From Arcanobacterium pluranimalium (lineage in GTDB: Bacteria; Actinomycetota; Actinomycetes; Actinomycetales; Actinomycetaceae): a stretch of DNA of 64,000 nt. Below the pieces are notes generated by a model. The model made no database searches. It worked only from the letters and a program-made list of their open reading frames with translations, and was not told the DNA's origin. The position numbers and the translations under genes were made by a program. This document shows, piece by piece, positions 36,310 through 47,724 of the stretch. Where the stretch lies: contig NZ_JAFBCS010000001.1 of the NCBI RefSeq assembly GCF_016907845.1, forward strand, positions 1,488,001 to 1,552,000, in the 5' to 3' direction. Numbering within the stretch: position 1 is the first letter of the stretch; every line of letters begins with the position of its first letter.

Positions 36310-36939
36310 TTACTGGTTATTTGGCGCAAGTTTGCACTGCTGATACACCACGTGCATACGTTGAATCACGGTAATAAATGAGAGCAAGGCAAGTATCCAC
36401 ATTCCTACCGCCATAATCCAATGGCTCAAACCAAAACCTACCAAGAGCACACAAACTCCGGCGAAAACTAAACGATCTGCCCGTTCAGCTATCCCTACGC
36501 TGGCGCTCATTCCCACACCTTCAGCGCGGGCGCGCGCATAGGGAACGATAGAACCAAAAATGAGAGCAGCCAAAGCTCCGGTCATCACCCAATTCCGCGT
36601 AGGCTCGCTGGCAGAGGTGTATCCCCATGCAACGAAGCTGGCAAATATCGCAGCATCGGCGAATCTATCCATCGTTGAATCAAGAAAAGCACCCCAGGTG
36701 CTCGCGGTGTTCGTCAGGCGAGCTACTTGCCCGTCCAGATTGTCGAAAATAACGAGAATTGTAACTACCAGAGTGCCAATGAGTAATTGATTTCTTGGGA
36801 AAAAATACAGCGACGACGCAATAGTCAGCACCGTTCCTACCACGGTGATCGTATTGGCACCGATCCCGAGTTTGACGCATGCTCGTGCGATTGGCCCAAA
36901 AAAGATGTGAGCCAATGGGCGACCTGATCGACTGAGCAT
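36310..36939 (-). CDS. pgsA: CDP-alcohol phosphatidyltransferase (phosphatidylinositol phosphate synthase-like)
   Basis: This is a 209-residue membrane enzyme with six helices. The full CDP-alcohol signature D-x2-D-G-x2-A-R-x8-G-x3-D-x3-D is seen at about residues 66-91 (DNLDGQVARL...GAFLD...D). In actinobacteria the member at this locus makes phosphatidylinositol phosphate from CDP-diacylglycerol and inositol phosphate, the first step towards PIMs. The ATG is at 36939, about 80 bases after thrS. In mycobacteria a HIT-family gene separates thrS and pgsA; that gene is absent here. Confidence 0.88.
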   Translation of the reverse strand: MLSRSGRPLAHIFFGPIARACVKLGIGANTITVVGTVLTIASSLYFFPRNQLLIGTLVVTILVIFDNLDGQVARLTNTASTWGAFLDSTMDRFADAAIFASFVAWGYTSASEPTRNWVMTGALAALIFGSIVPYARARAEGVGMSASVGIAERADRLVFAGVCVLLVGFGLSHWIMAVGMWILALLSFITVIQRMHVVYQQCKLAPNNQ

Positions 36940-37017
36940 CTATCCTCCCTGCAAGAATCAATTCACTTAATTGTGTTTTTGTGCTGGCACGTTCGACGCG
37001 TGCCAGCACAAAATACT

Positions 37018-39021
37018 TTACTGGTTTACGTGATTTTTGATCTGTTCAACAATGCGTGTGATGGCTTCCTCTACCGGAACGCCGTTATCTTGGGAACCGT
37101 CACGCATGCGGAACGACACAGCTCCTGCTTCCACGTCCTCTCCACCAGCGATCAACGTGAATGGAATCTTGTCTTTAGATGCGTTGCGAATCTTCTTCGG
37201 GAATCGGTCATCCGATTTGTCCACTTCGACACGCACGCCGTGCTCGCGAAGCTTGGCAGCGACGTCGTCTAGATATGAATCAAAGGCATCCGCCACTGGA
37301 ACACACCGCACCTGAACAGGAGCCAACCAAGCAGGGAATGAACCCGCATAGTGCTCTGTTAGCACACCAAAGAAACGCTCGATCGAGCCAAAGAGTGCAC
37401 GATGAATCATCACTGGCTGCTGACGCGAGCCATCAGACGCAGTGTATTCGAGGTTGAAACGCTGTGGGAGGTTAAAGTCGAGCTGGATAGTAGACATCTG
37501 CCAGGTGCGTCCAAGTGCGTCTTTCGCCTGCACAGAAATCTTTGGCCCGTAGAATGCCGCTCCCTCTGGATCTGGCACGAGTTCCAAGCCCGATTCATGT
37601 GCCACTTCTTCAAGGGTGCGCGTAGCTTCATCCCAGATATCGTCGTCACCAACGAACTTCTTTGGATCTTTGGTGGAAAGTTCGAGGTAGAAATCGTCAA
37701 GACCATAATCTTTGAGCAGGTCGAGCACGAATGTGAGCAGCTCGGAAAGCTCATCTTTCATCTGCTCGCGGGTGCAGTAGATATGCGCGTCGTCTTGCGT
37801 GAAGCCTCGAGCGCGCGTCAAGCCGTGAATAACACCAGATTTCTCGTTTCGATATACCGTGCCAAACTCAAAGAGACGCAGTGGCAACTCACGGTAAGAA
37901 CGCCCACGGGCACGATAAATAAGATTGTGCATCGGGCAGTTCATTGGCTTGAGGTAGTAGTCGGCGCCCTGTTTGGTGATGTTCCCATCGGCGTCGCGTT
38001 CCTCGTCCATCTGCATGGGTGGATACATTCCCTCAGCGTAGAAATCGAGATGTCCAGAAAGCTCATACAGGTTCGACTTCGTAATATGCGGAGTGTTGAC
38101 GAACTCGTAACCACCTTTGAGGTGCTTTTCGCGTGAATAATTTTCCATCTCCATACGGATAATTCCGCCCTTAGGGTGGAATACAGCAAGTCCAGAACCA
38201 ATTTCGTCTGGGAATGAGAAGAGGTCGAGTTCGCTGCCAAGCTTGCGGTGATCGCGGCGTTCAGCCTCAGCGATACGCTCCTGGTAAGCAAGCAGATCCT
38301 CTTTAGAAGCCCAGGCTGTGCCGTAAATTCGCTGTAGCGAATCCTTGCTCTGATCTCCACGCCAGTATGCTGCCGATGCACGAGTGAGGGAAAAACCGTT
38401 ACCAATCAACTTGGTATTGGGAAGGTGCGGGCCGCGGCAAAGATCGCCCCAAGCCACTTCCCCATTGCGGCGCACATTCTCATAGTATGTAAGCGTTTCG
38501 CCGCCCACCTCAATGGAGGCACCGTCAGCGATGTCTTCTCCCTGAGCGCTCTTAGCGTCCACAAGTTCCAATTTATAAGGCTGATCGGCAAGAAGTTCGC
38601 GTGCCTGTTCCTCAGTGAGTTCGCGGCGCACAAAGCGCTGCCCCTCTTTGACGATCCGCTTCATATCTTTTTCGAGTTCTTTGAGCAGCTCAGGCGTAAC
38701 AGAATCGATATTGCCGAAGTCGTAGTAAAAACCATCGGTGATGAATGGACCGATGCCGAGATTCACGTCTGGGAATTTGTTCTGTACTGCCTGAGCCAGC
38801 ACATGCGTGGTGGAGTGACGCAAAATATTGAGTCCATCTGGGGAATCAATCGTCACTGTTTCAATCTGGGCATCTTCGGGAAGAGATGTGAGCTCAGTGG
38901 AAAGATCCTTTAGCTCGCCGTTTACTTTTAATGCAACAATCGAACGGTTGGCAGCAAAATAATCGATTCCATTAATCGGCTCGTCAATTACTACATTTTC
39001 TCCGTCAATGCTCAGTTTCAC
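37018..39021 (-). CDS. thrS: Threonyl-tRNA synthetase
   Basis: ThrRS, 667 residues. The N-terminal TGS domain (about 1-60) is followed by the editing domain ([13 protein letters not shown], and the YTFG-type YYDFGNID), then the catalytic core with [32 protein letters not shown] (motif 2 region), [13 protein letters not shown], and the anticodon-binding domain starting near [10 protein letters not shown]. The zinc-binding Cys is in MNCPMH. The start is GTG at 39021 behind AGGAGGC, seven bases upstream. The 262-base divergent space to sdaA shows no T-box motif on the minus strand. Confidence 0.96.
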   Translation of the reverse strand: MKLSIDGENVVIDEPINGIDYFAANRSIVALKVNGELKDLSTELTSLPEDAQIETVTIDSPDGLNILRHSTTHVLAQAVQNKFPDVNLGIGPFITDGFYYDFGNIDSVTPELLKELEKDMKRIVKEGQRFVRRELTEEQARELLADQPYKLELVDAKSAQGEDIADGASIEVGGETLTYYENVRRNGEVAWGDLCRGPHLPNTKLIGNGFSLTRASAAYWRGDQSKDSLQRIYGTAWASKEDLLAYQERIAEAERRDHRKLGSELDLFSFPDEIGSGLAVFHPKGGIIRMEMENYSREKHLKGGYEFVNTPHITKSNLYELSGHLDFYAEGMYPPMQMDEERDADGNITKQGADYYLKPMNCPMHNLIYRARGRSYRELPLRLFEFGTVYRNEKSGVIHGLTRARGFTQDDAHIYCTREQMKDELSELLTFVLDLLKDYGLDDFYLELSTKDPKKFVGDDDIWDEATRTLEEVAHESGLELVPDPEGAAFYGPKISVQAKDALGRTWQMSTIQLDFNLPQRFNLEYTASDGSRQQPVMIHRALFGSIERFFGVLTEHYAGSFPAWLAPVQVRCVPVADAFDSYLDDVAAKLREHGVRVEVDKSDDRFPKKIRNASKDKIPFTLIAGGEDVEAGAVSFRMRDGSQDNGVPVEEAITRIVEQIKNHVNQ

Positions 39022-39271
39022 ATTTGCCTCCTGGCTTGGCTGGCTGCGTTACAAGGGCACCCAGCTATTTCTTTGATCACTATGTAGTTTACGCGCAGTT
39101 GCCGAAGAATCCCTAAGTGTGGCGACGACGTGCGGAAACTAACTAGAAAATCGCTTTCCCACAAAACTAGCAAACGGCGCAAAACAACCGAAACCTCTCA
39201 TCGCAAACCGTCGCTCTAAAAGAAAAAACAAAAATCCCCACAAAGAAAGTGCACAAAATTAAAATTTAAGA

Positions 39272-39277
39272 TACCGT
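39272..39277 (+). promoter_or_regulatory. -10 candidate for sdaA
   Basis: TACCGT (TANNNT form) ends six bases before the sdaA ATG at 39284, which has no ribosome binding site. TAAGAT at 39267-39272 is an alternative that would leave a short leader. Confidence 0.3.
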
Positions 39278-39283
39278 TACGCC

Positions 39284-40651
39284 ATGGCATTAAGCGTTTT
39301 TGACCTGTTCTCAGTTGGTATTGGCCCGTCGTCGTCCCACACCGTTGGCCCAATGCGAGCCGCACATATGTTTTTGGCGGAACTTGGAACGCAACTCGGC
39401 GAGGTTCACCGTATCCGCTGCACGCTCTATGGTTCACTAGGCTCCACTGGCAAAGGGCACGCTACCGACGTAGCAGTTATGCTGGGCTTACTTGGTGAAG
39501 TCCCTGAAACGGTCGACCCGCGCAGCGTAATGCCTACTGTTCACGATGTCGAAAAAACGCACCAACTTGCGCTCGGTGGCACACATTCCATCAGTTTTTC
39601 TCCTGCATCCGATATTATTTTCGACGGCGGTACCGAACTTCCTGCCCATCCGAACGGTATGGTTCTCGAAGCTTTCGATGCCAAGGGGCAGAGCCTGCAG
39701 CACAGCACTTATTATTCGGTGGGCGGCGGTTTCGTGGTCAGTGGCGAGGTCTCGCCATCTGAACCGATTGTTCCTGACGAGACGGCGATCCCCTACCCGT
39801 ATAAAACCGCAGCTGATCTCCTTGAAATTTGCCAGCGTACAGGTTTTTCTATCGCAAAAGTGGCGATGGAAAATGAAAAAGTTTGGCGCTCAGAAAGCGA
39901 AGTGCGCGAAGGCCTGCTTCATATCTGGGACGTGATGAACGAGTGTATCCGCAACGGTAGCGAAACTGAGGGCGTGCTCCCTGGCTCTCTGCGGGTATTG
40001 CGACGCGCGCCGGGTTTGTACCAAAAACTCACCTCCGAGGGCGCCACGAATGATCCTTTGCGTGGCATGGATTGGATTACGTTCTATGCGCTCGCGGTCA
40101 ATGAAGAAAATGCTGCTGGCGGGCGCGTAGTCACCGCTCCTACCAACGGCGCAGCGGGCATTATTCCGGCAGTTTTGCGCTACTACTTGGATTTTGTTCC
40201 AGGAGCGTGCGACGACGCCGTGGTGCGTTTCCTGCTCACTGCAGGTGCGATTGGCATTATTTTCAAAACGACGGCCTCTATCTCCGGTGCTGAAGTTGGC
40301 TGTCAAGGCGAAGTGGGATCTGCGTGTTCGATGGCCGCAGGTGGTATGGCAGCGGTGCTCGGCGGTTCGCCAGAGCAAGTTGAAAATGCTGCTGAGATTG
40401 GTATGGAACACAATCTTGGGCTCACCTGCGATCCAGTGGGCGGTTTGGTGCAAGTTCCATGTATCGAACGCAATGCTATTGCTTCTGTAAAAGCTATTGC
40501 CGCTGCTCGCACTGCCTTGCGTGGCAATGGTAAGCATATCGTTTCGCTCGATTCAGTGATCAAGACGATGCGCGATACTGGCTTGGATATGCAGTCGAAA
40601 TACAAGGAGACGTCGCTCGGCGGCCTTGCCGTCAATGTGATCGAATGTTGA
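39284..40651 (+). CDS. sdaA: L-serine dehydratase, iron-sulfur type
   Basis: Deaminates L-serine to pyruvate and ammonia with a 4Fe-4S cluster that lends a Lewis acid to the substrate hydroxyl. The 455-residue protein is the single-chain form: the beta (ASB/ACT-less) domain first ([20 protein letters not shown]), then the alpha catalytic domain with the cysteines in [16 protein letters not shown] and [18 protein letters not shown]. Divergent from thrS and probably monocistronic. Confidence 0.95.
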   Translation: MALSVFDLFSVGIGPSSSHTVGPMRAAHMFLAELGTQLGEVHRIRCTLYGSLGSTGKGHATDVAVMLGLLGEVPETVDPRSVMPTVHDVEKTHQLALGGTHSISFSPASDIIFDGGTELPAHPNGMVLEAFDAKGQSLQHSTYYSVGGGFVVSGEVSPSEPIVPDETAIPYPYKTAADLLEICQRTGFSIAKVAMENEKVWRSESEVREGLLHIWDVMNECIRNGSETEGVLPGSLRVLRRAPGLYQKLTSEGATNDPLRGMDWITFYALAVNEENAAGGRVVTAPTNGAAGIIPAVLRYYLDFVPGACDDAVVRFLLTAGAIGIIFKTTASISGAEVGCQGEVGSACSMAAGGMAAVLGGSPEQVENAAEIGMEHNLGLTCDPVGGLVQVPCIERNAIASVKAIAAARTALRGNGKHIVSLDSVIKTMRDTGLDMQSKYKETSLGGLAVNVIEC

Positions 40652-40738
40652 ACCACTGTCGCAAAAATTCGTTTTAGTATCTGGACTCACATATAAATCC
40701 GCTTGGCGATCATGGACTTTCGCCCTACTATGGAAACC

Positions 40739-41902
40739 ATGACAACTAGAGCACTGTTAGTCTTAGCTGATGGAACCTCTTTTCAGGGTTACAGCGTAGG
40801 AGCGGCAGGAACAGCCGTTGGCGAAGTTGTTTTTAATACATCAATGACTGGATACCAAGAGATTCTTACCGATCCATCATATTATCAACAGCTCGTCACC
40901 CTCACTTATCCTCATATAGGAAATACGGGAACCAATTCGCAAGACATAGAAAGTTCACAAATATTTGCTTCGGGACTGATCGTAAGAGATGTCCCGTTTT
41001 TTGTATCCAATTACCGCGCGGAAAACGATCTTCCGAGCTATCTCAGCGAACACGGAACGGTAGCAATTGCAGGAATCGACACGCGGCGTCTTACTCGCGT
41101 ACTGCGCGAAAAAGGTAGCCAAGCTGGTGCGATTCTTACCGGAGACGACGCCGCGGTTGAGTACGGCCAAAAGCTCGCCCAAGCTTTTGGCACGATGACG
41201 GGGAAAGATTTGGCACGCGAAGTAACGTGCGGTCACCTGCGCATACATCGCGAAGGTACGTGGAATCCTAATGGTAAGTTCGACGAACCCAATGCCCTGC
41301 CGTGGCGTGTTGTAGCTTATGACTTTGGCATGAAAACGAATATCGCCCGTATGCTCGCCGATCGTGGCTGCGAAGTGTATATCGTTCCCGCTACCACGCC
41401 AGCAAGCGAAGTACTGGCGCTCAAACCGCACGGCGTATTTCTCTCCAACGGGCCTGGTGATCCCGAACCGTGCACTTATGCGGTGGAGGCTATTCGAGAG
41501 ATCCTGAAAGAACGTATTCCGATTTTTGGAATCTGTTTAGGGCATCAATTACTAGCTTTGGCACTTGGCGCCGCCACTCAAAAAATGGTATTTGGACACC
41601 ACGGTGCGAATCATCCGGTCAAAGACTTGCGATCCGATCGGGTGTTTATTACGAGTCAAAACCACGGATTCTGTGTTGACCCGGCCTCGTTGCCTAGTAA
41701 TGCGGAAGTAACGCACATATCGCTGTTTGATGATTCTCTTCAAGGTCTCGAAATGGACGATCAACCAGCTTTTTCGTTTCAAGGTCATCCCGAAGCTAGC
41801 CCAGGTCCACACGACTTGGGCTTTCTTTTTGACCACTTCATTGAGCTTATTCACGACGATATCAGGCGTACACGCGAAGTATATGAGCAGAGCAATAGTT
41901 GA
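40739..41902 (+). CDS. carA: Carbamoyl-phosphate synthase small subunit (glutaminase)
   Basis: CarA hydrolyses glutamine and passes ammonia to CarB for carbamoyl phosphate, used in arginine and pyrimidine synthesis. From the ATG at 40739 there are 387 residues: [19 protein letters not shown], the N-terminal domain with [17 protein letters not shown], and the class I glutaminase domain with LSNGPGDP, the catalytic Cys in [10 protein letters not shown] and His-Glu in [10 protein letters not shown]. The open frame begins 12 codons earlier (40703), but GGAAACC precedes this ATG. A TATAAA at about 40691 may be its -10. Confidence 0.95.
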   Translation: MTTRALLVLADGTSFQGYSVGAAGTAVGEVVFNTSMTGYQEILTDPSYYQQLVTLTYPHIGNTGTNSQDIESSQIFASGLIVRDVPFFVSNYRAENDLPSYLSEHGTVAIAGIDTRRLTRVLREKGSQAGAILTGDDAAVEYGQKLAQAFGTMTGKDLAREVTCGHLRIHREGTWNPNGKFDEPNALPWRVVAYDFGMKTNIARMLADRGCEVYIVPATTPASEVLALKPHGVFLSNGPGDPEPCTYAVEAIREILKERIPIFGICLGHQLLALALGAATQKMVFGHHGANHPVKDLRSDRVFITSQNHGFCVDPASLPSNAEVTHISLFDDSLQGLEMDDQPAFSFQGHPEASPGPHDLGFLFDHFIELIHDDIRRTREVYEQSNS

Positions 41903-42015
41903 AACTGAACCCCAGTAGGTACTGAGCACAAGTAGATGCTGAGCAAAGGATGCTCACCGACAAATTTATGACACTACGTGTACCTCCCACTGCTATCGAA
42001 AGGAAATAACTGCAC

Positions 42016-45000
42016 ATGCCACGGCGAGCAGATCTTAAAACTATATTGCTTATTGGTGCAGGTCCAATTGTGATCGGCCAAGCCTGCGAATTTGACTATT
42101 CTGGCGCACAGGCCTGCAAAGCCCTGCGCGAGGAGGGGTACCGGATTGTGCTCGTCAATTCCAATCCGGCAACGATCATGACCGACCCCGACGTAGCCGA
42201 TGCCACCTATATTGAGCCGATCGAGTGGCGCACGCTTGAAAAAGTGATAGCTCGTGAACGCCCGGATGCAATTTTGCCCACCATGGGCGGTCAAACCGCA
42301 CTTAATTGCGCTCTTGAACTGGCACAACGCGGAATCTTAGCCAGGTATAACGTGGAATTAATTGGTGCGAGTGAAGAAGCTATTGCCAAAGCAGAGGATC
42401 GCGGCAAATTCAAGGAGGCAATGCGAAATATCGGCTTAAATACGCCGAAATCTTTTGTTTGCCACACCCTTGATGAAGCCATGCAAGCACAGCAAGCTGT
42501 TGGTTTCCCCACCCTGATCCGCCCATCGTTCACGATGGGCGGATCAGGAGGTGGCATTGCCTATAACCGAGATGAATTCACCGATATTTGTCTGCGCGGA
42601 TTCGAAGAGTCCCCCACTCACGAACTGCTCATTGAACAATCCATTTTGGGTTGGAAAGAGTTTGAGATGGAGGTGGTGCGAGATCGCATGGATAACTGCA
42701 TTATCGTGTGCTCAATCGAGAATTTCGATCCTTGCGGCATTCACACCGGCGATTCAATCACTGTAGCTCCAGCTCAAACGCTCACCGATAAGGAGTACCA
42801 GCTCTTACGCAATGCTTCGATTGCCGTACTTCAAGAAATTGGTGTAGATACCGGCGGCTCGAATGTTCAGTTCGCCGTTCACCCTAGCACTGGTGAAATC
42901 ATTGTGATCGAGATGAATCCGCGGGTGAGCCGCTCATCTGCTTTAGCTTCAAAGGCCACCGGTTTTCCGATCGCTAAAGTCGCTGCCAAACTCGCCGTGG
43001 GATATACGCTCGATGAGCTGCAAAACGATATCACCGGAGGCAGCACGCCAATCTCATTCGAGCCGGCCCTCGATTACGTGGTTACAAAAGTACCGCGATT
43101 CGCCTTTGAAAAATTCCCCGCCGCGGATCCTCATCTCACCACGCAGATGAAATCAGTAGGTGAAGTGATGGCAATCGGCAGAACTTTCCAAGAGTCGCTT
43201 CAAAAGGCGCTATGCGGTTTGGAAGTGGGATTGAGCGGATTCGATCCCCAAACCACACATGGCTCGTCGACGAGCACGCAGGTGAACCTGATCAAACAAG
43301 AACTCTCTGTTCCAAAAGCTGAGCGCATACTTTTTATCGCAGACGCCTACCGAGCCGGAATGAGCATTGAAGAAATCCATGCTCTCACATCCATTGATCC
43401 GTGGTTCCTCGCCCAGATCGCGGAAATCGTCGCAATAGAAAACCAGCTCAGCACACTCAGTTTGGAGCAATTAACGCCCGATACCCTATTTACTGCCAAG
43501 CAGAAAGGCTTTTCGGATACTCGGCTCGCGGCGCTACTTGCGGTTTCTCCCGACGACGTGCGCCGGCGTCGTCAGGAATTGAACGTAACGCCTGTATTCA
43601 AACGCGTCGATACCTGCGCGGGCGAATTTGCGAGCGAAACCGCCTATCTTTACTCCACCTACGAGGAAGAATGCGAAGCTGATCCCACGCAGCAGCGCAA
43701 AATAATGATTTTGGGTGGCGGACCAAACCGGATCGGCCAGGGCATCGAATTCGATTATTGCTGCGTGCACGCCTCTCTTGCTTTGCGCCAAGCGGGTTAT
43801 GAGACGATCATGGTCAATTGCAATCCTGAAACCGTCTCAACCGATTACGACACCTCCGATAAGCTCTATTTCGAGCCACTTACGCTGGAAAAAGTGCTCG
43901 ATATTGTGGACGTTGAGCAACCCGATGGCGTGATAGTTCACTATGGCGGGCAAACTCCGCTCAAATTGGCTCGTGCGCTGGAAGAACACGGCGTAAGGAT
44001 CGTGGGAACCTCCGCCGAAGCCATCGATATTGCCGAGGATCGCGAACGTTTCCAAAAAATTGTGGCGAAATGCGGGCTTCTCCAACCAGAAAATCGCATC
44101 GCTCGCTCGGTAGGCGAAGCGATAACGATGGCACACGACGTCGGCTACCCGCTTATGGTGCGTCCCTCCTACGTGTTGGGCGGACGCGCTATGCAGGTGG
44201 TTTACGACGACGATCAGCTCCGGCGCTATATGGGCAAAGCTGTGGACGTCTCACCTCAAAATCCGGTGCTCCTCGATTCGTTTTTGTCGCACGCGATTGA
44301 GGTGGACGTTGATTGTATAAGCGACGGTAGCGATGTGATGATTGCGGGGATTATGGAGCACGTGGAGCAAGCCGGCGTCCATTCCGGGGACTCCACCTGC
44401 TCGCTGCCCCCACACTCACTTTCACAGGCGATACAGGAAGAAATCCGGCTTCAAACTGCAAAGCTCGCTCAGGAACTTGGCGTTATTGGCCTGATGAACG
44501 TGCAGTTCGCTGTGCAAGATGGCGAGATTTACGTGCTGGAAGTTAATCCGCGTGCTTCGCGCACTGTACCTTTCGTTTCCAAAGCTACCGGCAGGCAAAT
44601 AGCAAAGATTGCGGCGCTGGTGATGGTAGGCAAAACACTCTCCGAGCTCAATAACACCGGAGAAGCCACGCCGAAGGTGTGGTCGGTGAAAGCGCCAGTA
44701 TTTCCTTTTACTAAATTTCCTGGTGTGGATACTATTCTTGGTCCAGAAATGCGCTCTACTGGTGAGGTGATGGCCAGTGGCGCGTCGTTTGCGCAGGCAT
44801 ATTACAAAGCTCAAATCGGAACTGGTGGGAGTGTGCCAAGGGTTGGTAAGGCCTTCTTGTCCGTTCAAGATAAGGACAAACCTGGAATCGTGGATATTGC
44901 GCGCAGATTGCAGGTATTAGGTTTTGGGCTATGTGCCACGCAAGGAACTGCGCAATATCTTGCCAAACACGGCGTGCATGTTCAAATCATGAACCGCCGC

Positions 45001-45231
45001 ACCGAGGCGCGTCCACATATCATTGATGCCATGACCAACGGAGAGATCTCCTTGGTGGTTAATACTGGAAACTCTGAAGGGCAAGTGGTGGCAGACGGCG
45101 CGAAAATCCGCCAGAAAGCATTAGCTATGCGAATCCCGATCTACACCACGATCGCTGGAGGCAAAGCAATCACTTCAGCGATTGCTCATAGTGAAGACGA
45201 CGCCGTGGTGGAGTTACACGAGATCAACTAA
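42016..45231 (+). CDS. carB: Carbamoyl-phosphate synthase large subunit
   Basis: CarB is 1,071 residues, normal for the family. Two homologous ATP-grasp halves are present. The first starts [21 protein letters not shown] (about 8-28), the second [20 protein letters not shown] (about 560-580). Matching motifs such as [12 protein letters not shown] and [12 protein letters not shown], and [22 protein letters not shown] and [22 protein letters not shown], mark the nucleotide sites. The last 140 residues are the allosteric MGS-like domain ([17 protein letters not shown]). It starts 113 bases after carA, with GGAAAT upstream. No pyr gene follows in the window. Confidence 0.97.
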   Translation: MPRRADLKTILLIGAGPIVIGQACEFDYSGAQACKALREEGYRIVLVNSNPATIMTDPDVADATYIEPIEWRTLEKVIARERPDAILPTMGGQTALNCALELAQRGILARYNVELIGASEEAIAKAEDRGKFKEAMRNIGLNTPKSFVCHTLDEAMQAQQAVGFPTLIRPSFTMGGSGGGIAYNRDEFTDICLRGFEESPTHELLIEQSILGWKEFEMEVVRDRMDNCIIVCSIENFDPCGIHTGDSITVAPAQTLTDKEYQLLRNASIAVLQEIGVDTGGSNVQFAVHPSTGEIIVIEMNPRVSRSSALASKATGFPIAKVAAKLAVGYTLDELQNDITGGSTPISFEPALDYVVTKVPRFAFEKFPAADPHLTTQMKSVGEVMAIGRTFQESLQKALCGLEVGLSGFDPQTTHGSSTSTQVNLIKQELSVPKAERILFIADAYRAGMSIEEIHALTSIDPWFLAQIAEIVAIENQLSTLSLEQLTPDTLFTAKQKGFSDTRLAALLAVSPDDVRRRRQELNVTPVFKRVDTCAGEFASETAYLYSTYEEECEADPTQQRKIMILGGGPNRIGQGIEFDYCCVHASLALRQAGYETIMVNCNPETVSTDYDTSDKLYFEPLTLEKVLDIVDVEQPDGVIVHYGGQTPLKLARALEEHGVRIVGTSAEAIDIAEDRERFQKIVAKCGLLQPENRIARSVGEAITMAHDVGYPLMVRPSYVLGGRAMQVVYDDDQLRRYMGKAVDVSPQNPVLLDSFLSHAIEVDVDCISDGSDVMIAGIMEHVEQAGVHSGDSTCSLPPHSLSQAIQEEIRLQTAKLAQELGVIGLMNVQFAVQDGEIYVLEVNPRASRTVPFVSKATGRQIAKIAALVMVGKTLSELNNTGEATPKVWSVKAPVFPFTKFPGVDTILGPEMRSTGEVMASGASFAQAYYKAQIGTGGSVPRVGKAFLSVQDKDKPGIVDIARRLQVLGFGLCATQGTAQYLAKHGVHVQIMNRRTEARPHIIDAMTNGEISLVVNTGNSEGQVVADGAKIRQKALAMRIPIYTTIAGGKAITSAIAHSEDDAVVELHEIN

Positions 45232-45350
45232 CGAGTGCTCGTGCTCGGCTCACAACATGATTTGCCGCGAAGAAAGGTGGGCTTGTGGTCTCAGAGTTGT
45301 GGTCTCGCGGCCAGCTGTTCCCCTGTAGCAAATGTTTCGCTTCCAGCGAT

Positions 45351-46529
45351 TCAGTGCTTGCGCTTAGGCTTAGGGTCTTCCACATAAGCAGAGTAAGCCT
45401 GGCGTGGGTTTGACTCCACACCCGGTGGAATCAACGACACATCCAACGAAGAAAAATACTTCTCAAAATCAACCTCCCCAATACCCTGGGACGTCTCATA
45501 AGAATCCTTCCAATCCTTGGGAACAAGATTCCTCCCCCAACCCCTCACACGATTAGCAATCAACGCCGGATACACCTGAAACCACGAATCATCACACAAA
45601 TCACCATTCATACAAGTAACAGTGTCCAAGTCGGCGGTTAAACTGAAAGCCATGATCGGTTCAAAAAAAGCTTTAAACTTCGTTATCGTAAACCGACCAG
45701 TAACCTCAAAAAACTCATTCTCCACAACCACATCAAAACGCTTCTTACTCACCTGACGAACCCAAATCCGCCCCATCGCACCAAAACTATTCGAATTACG
45801 AAACACTCGCTCATAAACAATACCGAAACAAGCTAGGCCACCAACAAACGCGCCGGCGCACATCGTGTACCGAATCCCAGACATCTCTTGCGGAATAGCC
45901 GACCAAATAAAATACCCCAGAATACCTGATGCCCCCCATAAAAGATAACGCTTAACATACGTCGACAAATAAGCGGCACTCGCAAAAATAACAAAATACA
46001 GACTAAACAGCCCCAACACTGGAAAAACAGATCTGGTGCCGTACGCGATTATCGCACCAACCACATTGATACCGATAAACAACATACAGAAAGCAGCATG
46101 TCCCCACGTAAACTTCTCAACACCCGATCCCATCGGAGCACCCAAAGAATTCTTAGCCCGCCACCAATGAGTTAACTTAAACCACGCCGCCAACCCACGA
46201 TCAGCATCAACATGCCCTTGAGCCAAACCCTCAAGAAACACCACCAAATCCTCAAGAGAAGCCACAAGATGCCTCGGCTGCTTCTCTTCTTCCAACAACA
46301 CATCTAAACCAGCACCAACATAACCCCGAGCACCAAGAAAATCCTGAACCTCAACAGCATCAGACGCTAACCGCAACAACGACTCAAACCGCTCCACATC
46401 ATAACCACTATGCATGATATACGGCGCATACCGCCCCGAACGCTGCACCTGAAACGACTGCCGCAACACCAACCGCATACACACCCGAGCCAAACGCACC
46501 CCAGCATCAAACGACAACACCACACCCAT
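45351..46529 (-). CDS. Hypothetical four-helix membrane protein, tandem paralogue 2
   Basis: A 392-residue protein of unknown family. Residues 1-140 are soluble and rich in helices (VRLARVCMRLVLRQSFQ, RLASDAVE, LDVLLEEEKQPRHLVASLEDL). About 141-240 form four hydrophobic helices. Residues 241-392 are soluble, with FRNSNSFGAMGRIWVRQ, ENEFFEV, FTITKFKAFFEP, CDDSWFQVYPALIANR and a Lys/Pro tail. It lies 16 bases after its paralogue with the same length. The two are nearly identical outside the membrane block and very different inside it. The coding strand is strikingly G/T rich compared with neighbours. No function can be proposed. The 119-base gap to carB contains a repeated TTGTGGTCTC (45283 and 45297) and nothing else. 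Confidence 0.8.
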   Translation of the reverse strand: MGVVLSFDAGVRLARVCMRLVLRQSFQVQRSGRYAPYIMHSGYDVERFESLLRLASDAVEVQDFLGARGYVGAGLDVLLEEEKQPRHLVASLEDLVVFLEGLAQGHVDADRGLAAWFKLTHWWRAKNSLGAPMGSGVEKFTWGHAAFCMLFIGINVVGAIIAYGTRSVFPVLGLFSLYFVIFASAAYLSTYVKRYLLWGASGILGYFIWSAIPQEMSGIRYTMCAGAFVGGLACFGIVYERVFRNSNSFGAMGRIWVRQVSKKRFDVVVENEFFEVTGRFTITKFKAFFEPIMAFSLTADLDTVTCMNGDLCDDSWFQVYPALIANRVRGWGRNLVPKDWKDSYETSQGIGEVDFEKYFSSLDVSLIPPGVESNPRQAYSAYVEDPKPKRKH

Positions 46530-46545
46530 GATTTACTACCATCTA

Positions 46546-47724
46546 CTACTTGCGCTTAGGCTTAGGATCTTCCACATAAGCAGAGTAAGCCTGACGTGGG
46601 CTTGACTCCACACCCGGTGGAATCAACGACACATCCAAGGTCGAAAAATACTTCTCAAAATCAACTTTATCGATACCTTGGGACGTCTCATAAGAATCTT
46701 TCCAATCCTTGGGAACAAGATTCCTCCCCCAACTCCTCACACGATTAGCAATCAACGCCGGATACACCTGAAACCACGAATCATCACACAAATCACCATT
46801 CATCACCGTCTCAATGGTTAGATCAGAAGTCAAAGTAAAAGAAATTATCGGTTCGAAAAATGCTTTAAATTTCGTTATCGTAAACCGATCAACAACCTCA
46901 AAAAACTCATTTTCCACAACCACCTCAAAAAGCTTCTTACGTTCAATTTGACGAACCCAAATCCGCCCCATCGTGCCAAAACTATTCGAATTACGAAACA
47001 CCTTCGCATACAAGATACCTGCACACGCTAAACCGCCAACACCCATACCGAAGCACATACTCAACCGGTAATACTGACCCTCACCAGAAAACATGCCCCA
47101 CATCCACCACAGCATTCCCAACTCGCACAGCAACACACACACACGAATAAACGTAACTCTCGCAAAACCAACTGATGCAAATACCGCAGCATACAACAGA
47201 AATAATCCTAATGCAGGGAAGAAAGCATTCCAGCCCATCATAGCCACCGGAACAATAACCCCGATCCCAAACATAATGACTGATCCGATCCAATGAACCC
47301 AGATAAACTTCTCCACACCAGAGCCATAGGGCACGCCCAAAGAATTCTTAGACCTCCACCAATGTGTTTCCCTGAACCACGCCGCCAACCCACGATCAGC
47401 ATCAACATGTCCTTGAGCCAAACCCTCAAGAAACACCATTAAATCCTCAAGGGATGCCACAAGATGCTGCGGCTGCTTCTCTTCTTCCAACAACACATCT
47501 AAACCAGCAGCAATATAATCCCGAGCACCAAGAAAATCACGATCCTCAATAGCGTCACTCGCTAAACGCAGCAAATGTTCAAACGAGTCGGCATCATAAC
47601 CACTATGGACTAACGACGGGGCATATCTTGCCCCTCTCTGTAGCTGGAAAGAGTGGCGCAGCACCAACCGGATACACACCCGAGCCAAACGCACCCCAGC
47701 ATCAAACGACAACACCACACCCAT
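46546..47724 (-). CDS. Hypothetical four-helix membrane protein, tandem paralogue 1
   Basis: The first of the tandem pair, also exactly 392 residues, of unknown family. It has the same plan: soluble N-terminal part (1-140, starting MGVVLSFDAGVRLARV), four-helix block (about 141-240: IWVHWIGSVIMFGIGVIVPV, FFPALGLFLLYAAVFASVGF, VCVLLCELGMLWWMWG, LSMCFGMGVGGLACAGIL), soluble C-terminal part (241-392, FRNSNSFGTMGRIWVRQ to VEDPKPKRK). The membrane block has little in common with that of paralogue 2, while the flanks are almost the same at DNA level too. No signal peptide or catalytic motif is evident. It is the nearest gene to the tRNA cluster. Confidence 0.8.
   Translation of the reverse strand: MGVVLSFDAGVRLARVCIRLVLRHSFQLQRGARYAPSLVHSGYDADSFEHLLRLASDAIEDRDFLGARDYIAAGLDVLLEEEKQPQHLVASLEDLMVFLEGLAQGHVDADRGLAAWFRETHWWRSKNSLGVPYGSGVEKFIWVHWIGSVIMFGIGVIVPVAMMGWNAFFPALGLFLLYAAVFASVGFARVTFIRVCVLLCELGMLWWMWGMFSGEGQYYRLSMCFGMGVGGLACAGILYAKVFRNSNSFGTMGRIWVRQIERKKLFEVVVENEFFEVVDRFTITKFKAFFEPIISFTLTSDLTIETVMNGDLCDDSWFQVYPALIANRVRSWGRNLVPKDWKDSYETSQGIDKVDFEKYFSTLDVSLIPPGVESSPRQAYSAYVEDPKPKRK

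Noticed and set aside
39022-39283. Possible T-box leader for thrS
   Set aside because: No T-box consensus sequence or specifier hairpin can be seen on the minus strand in this gap.
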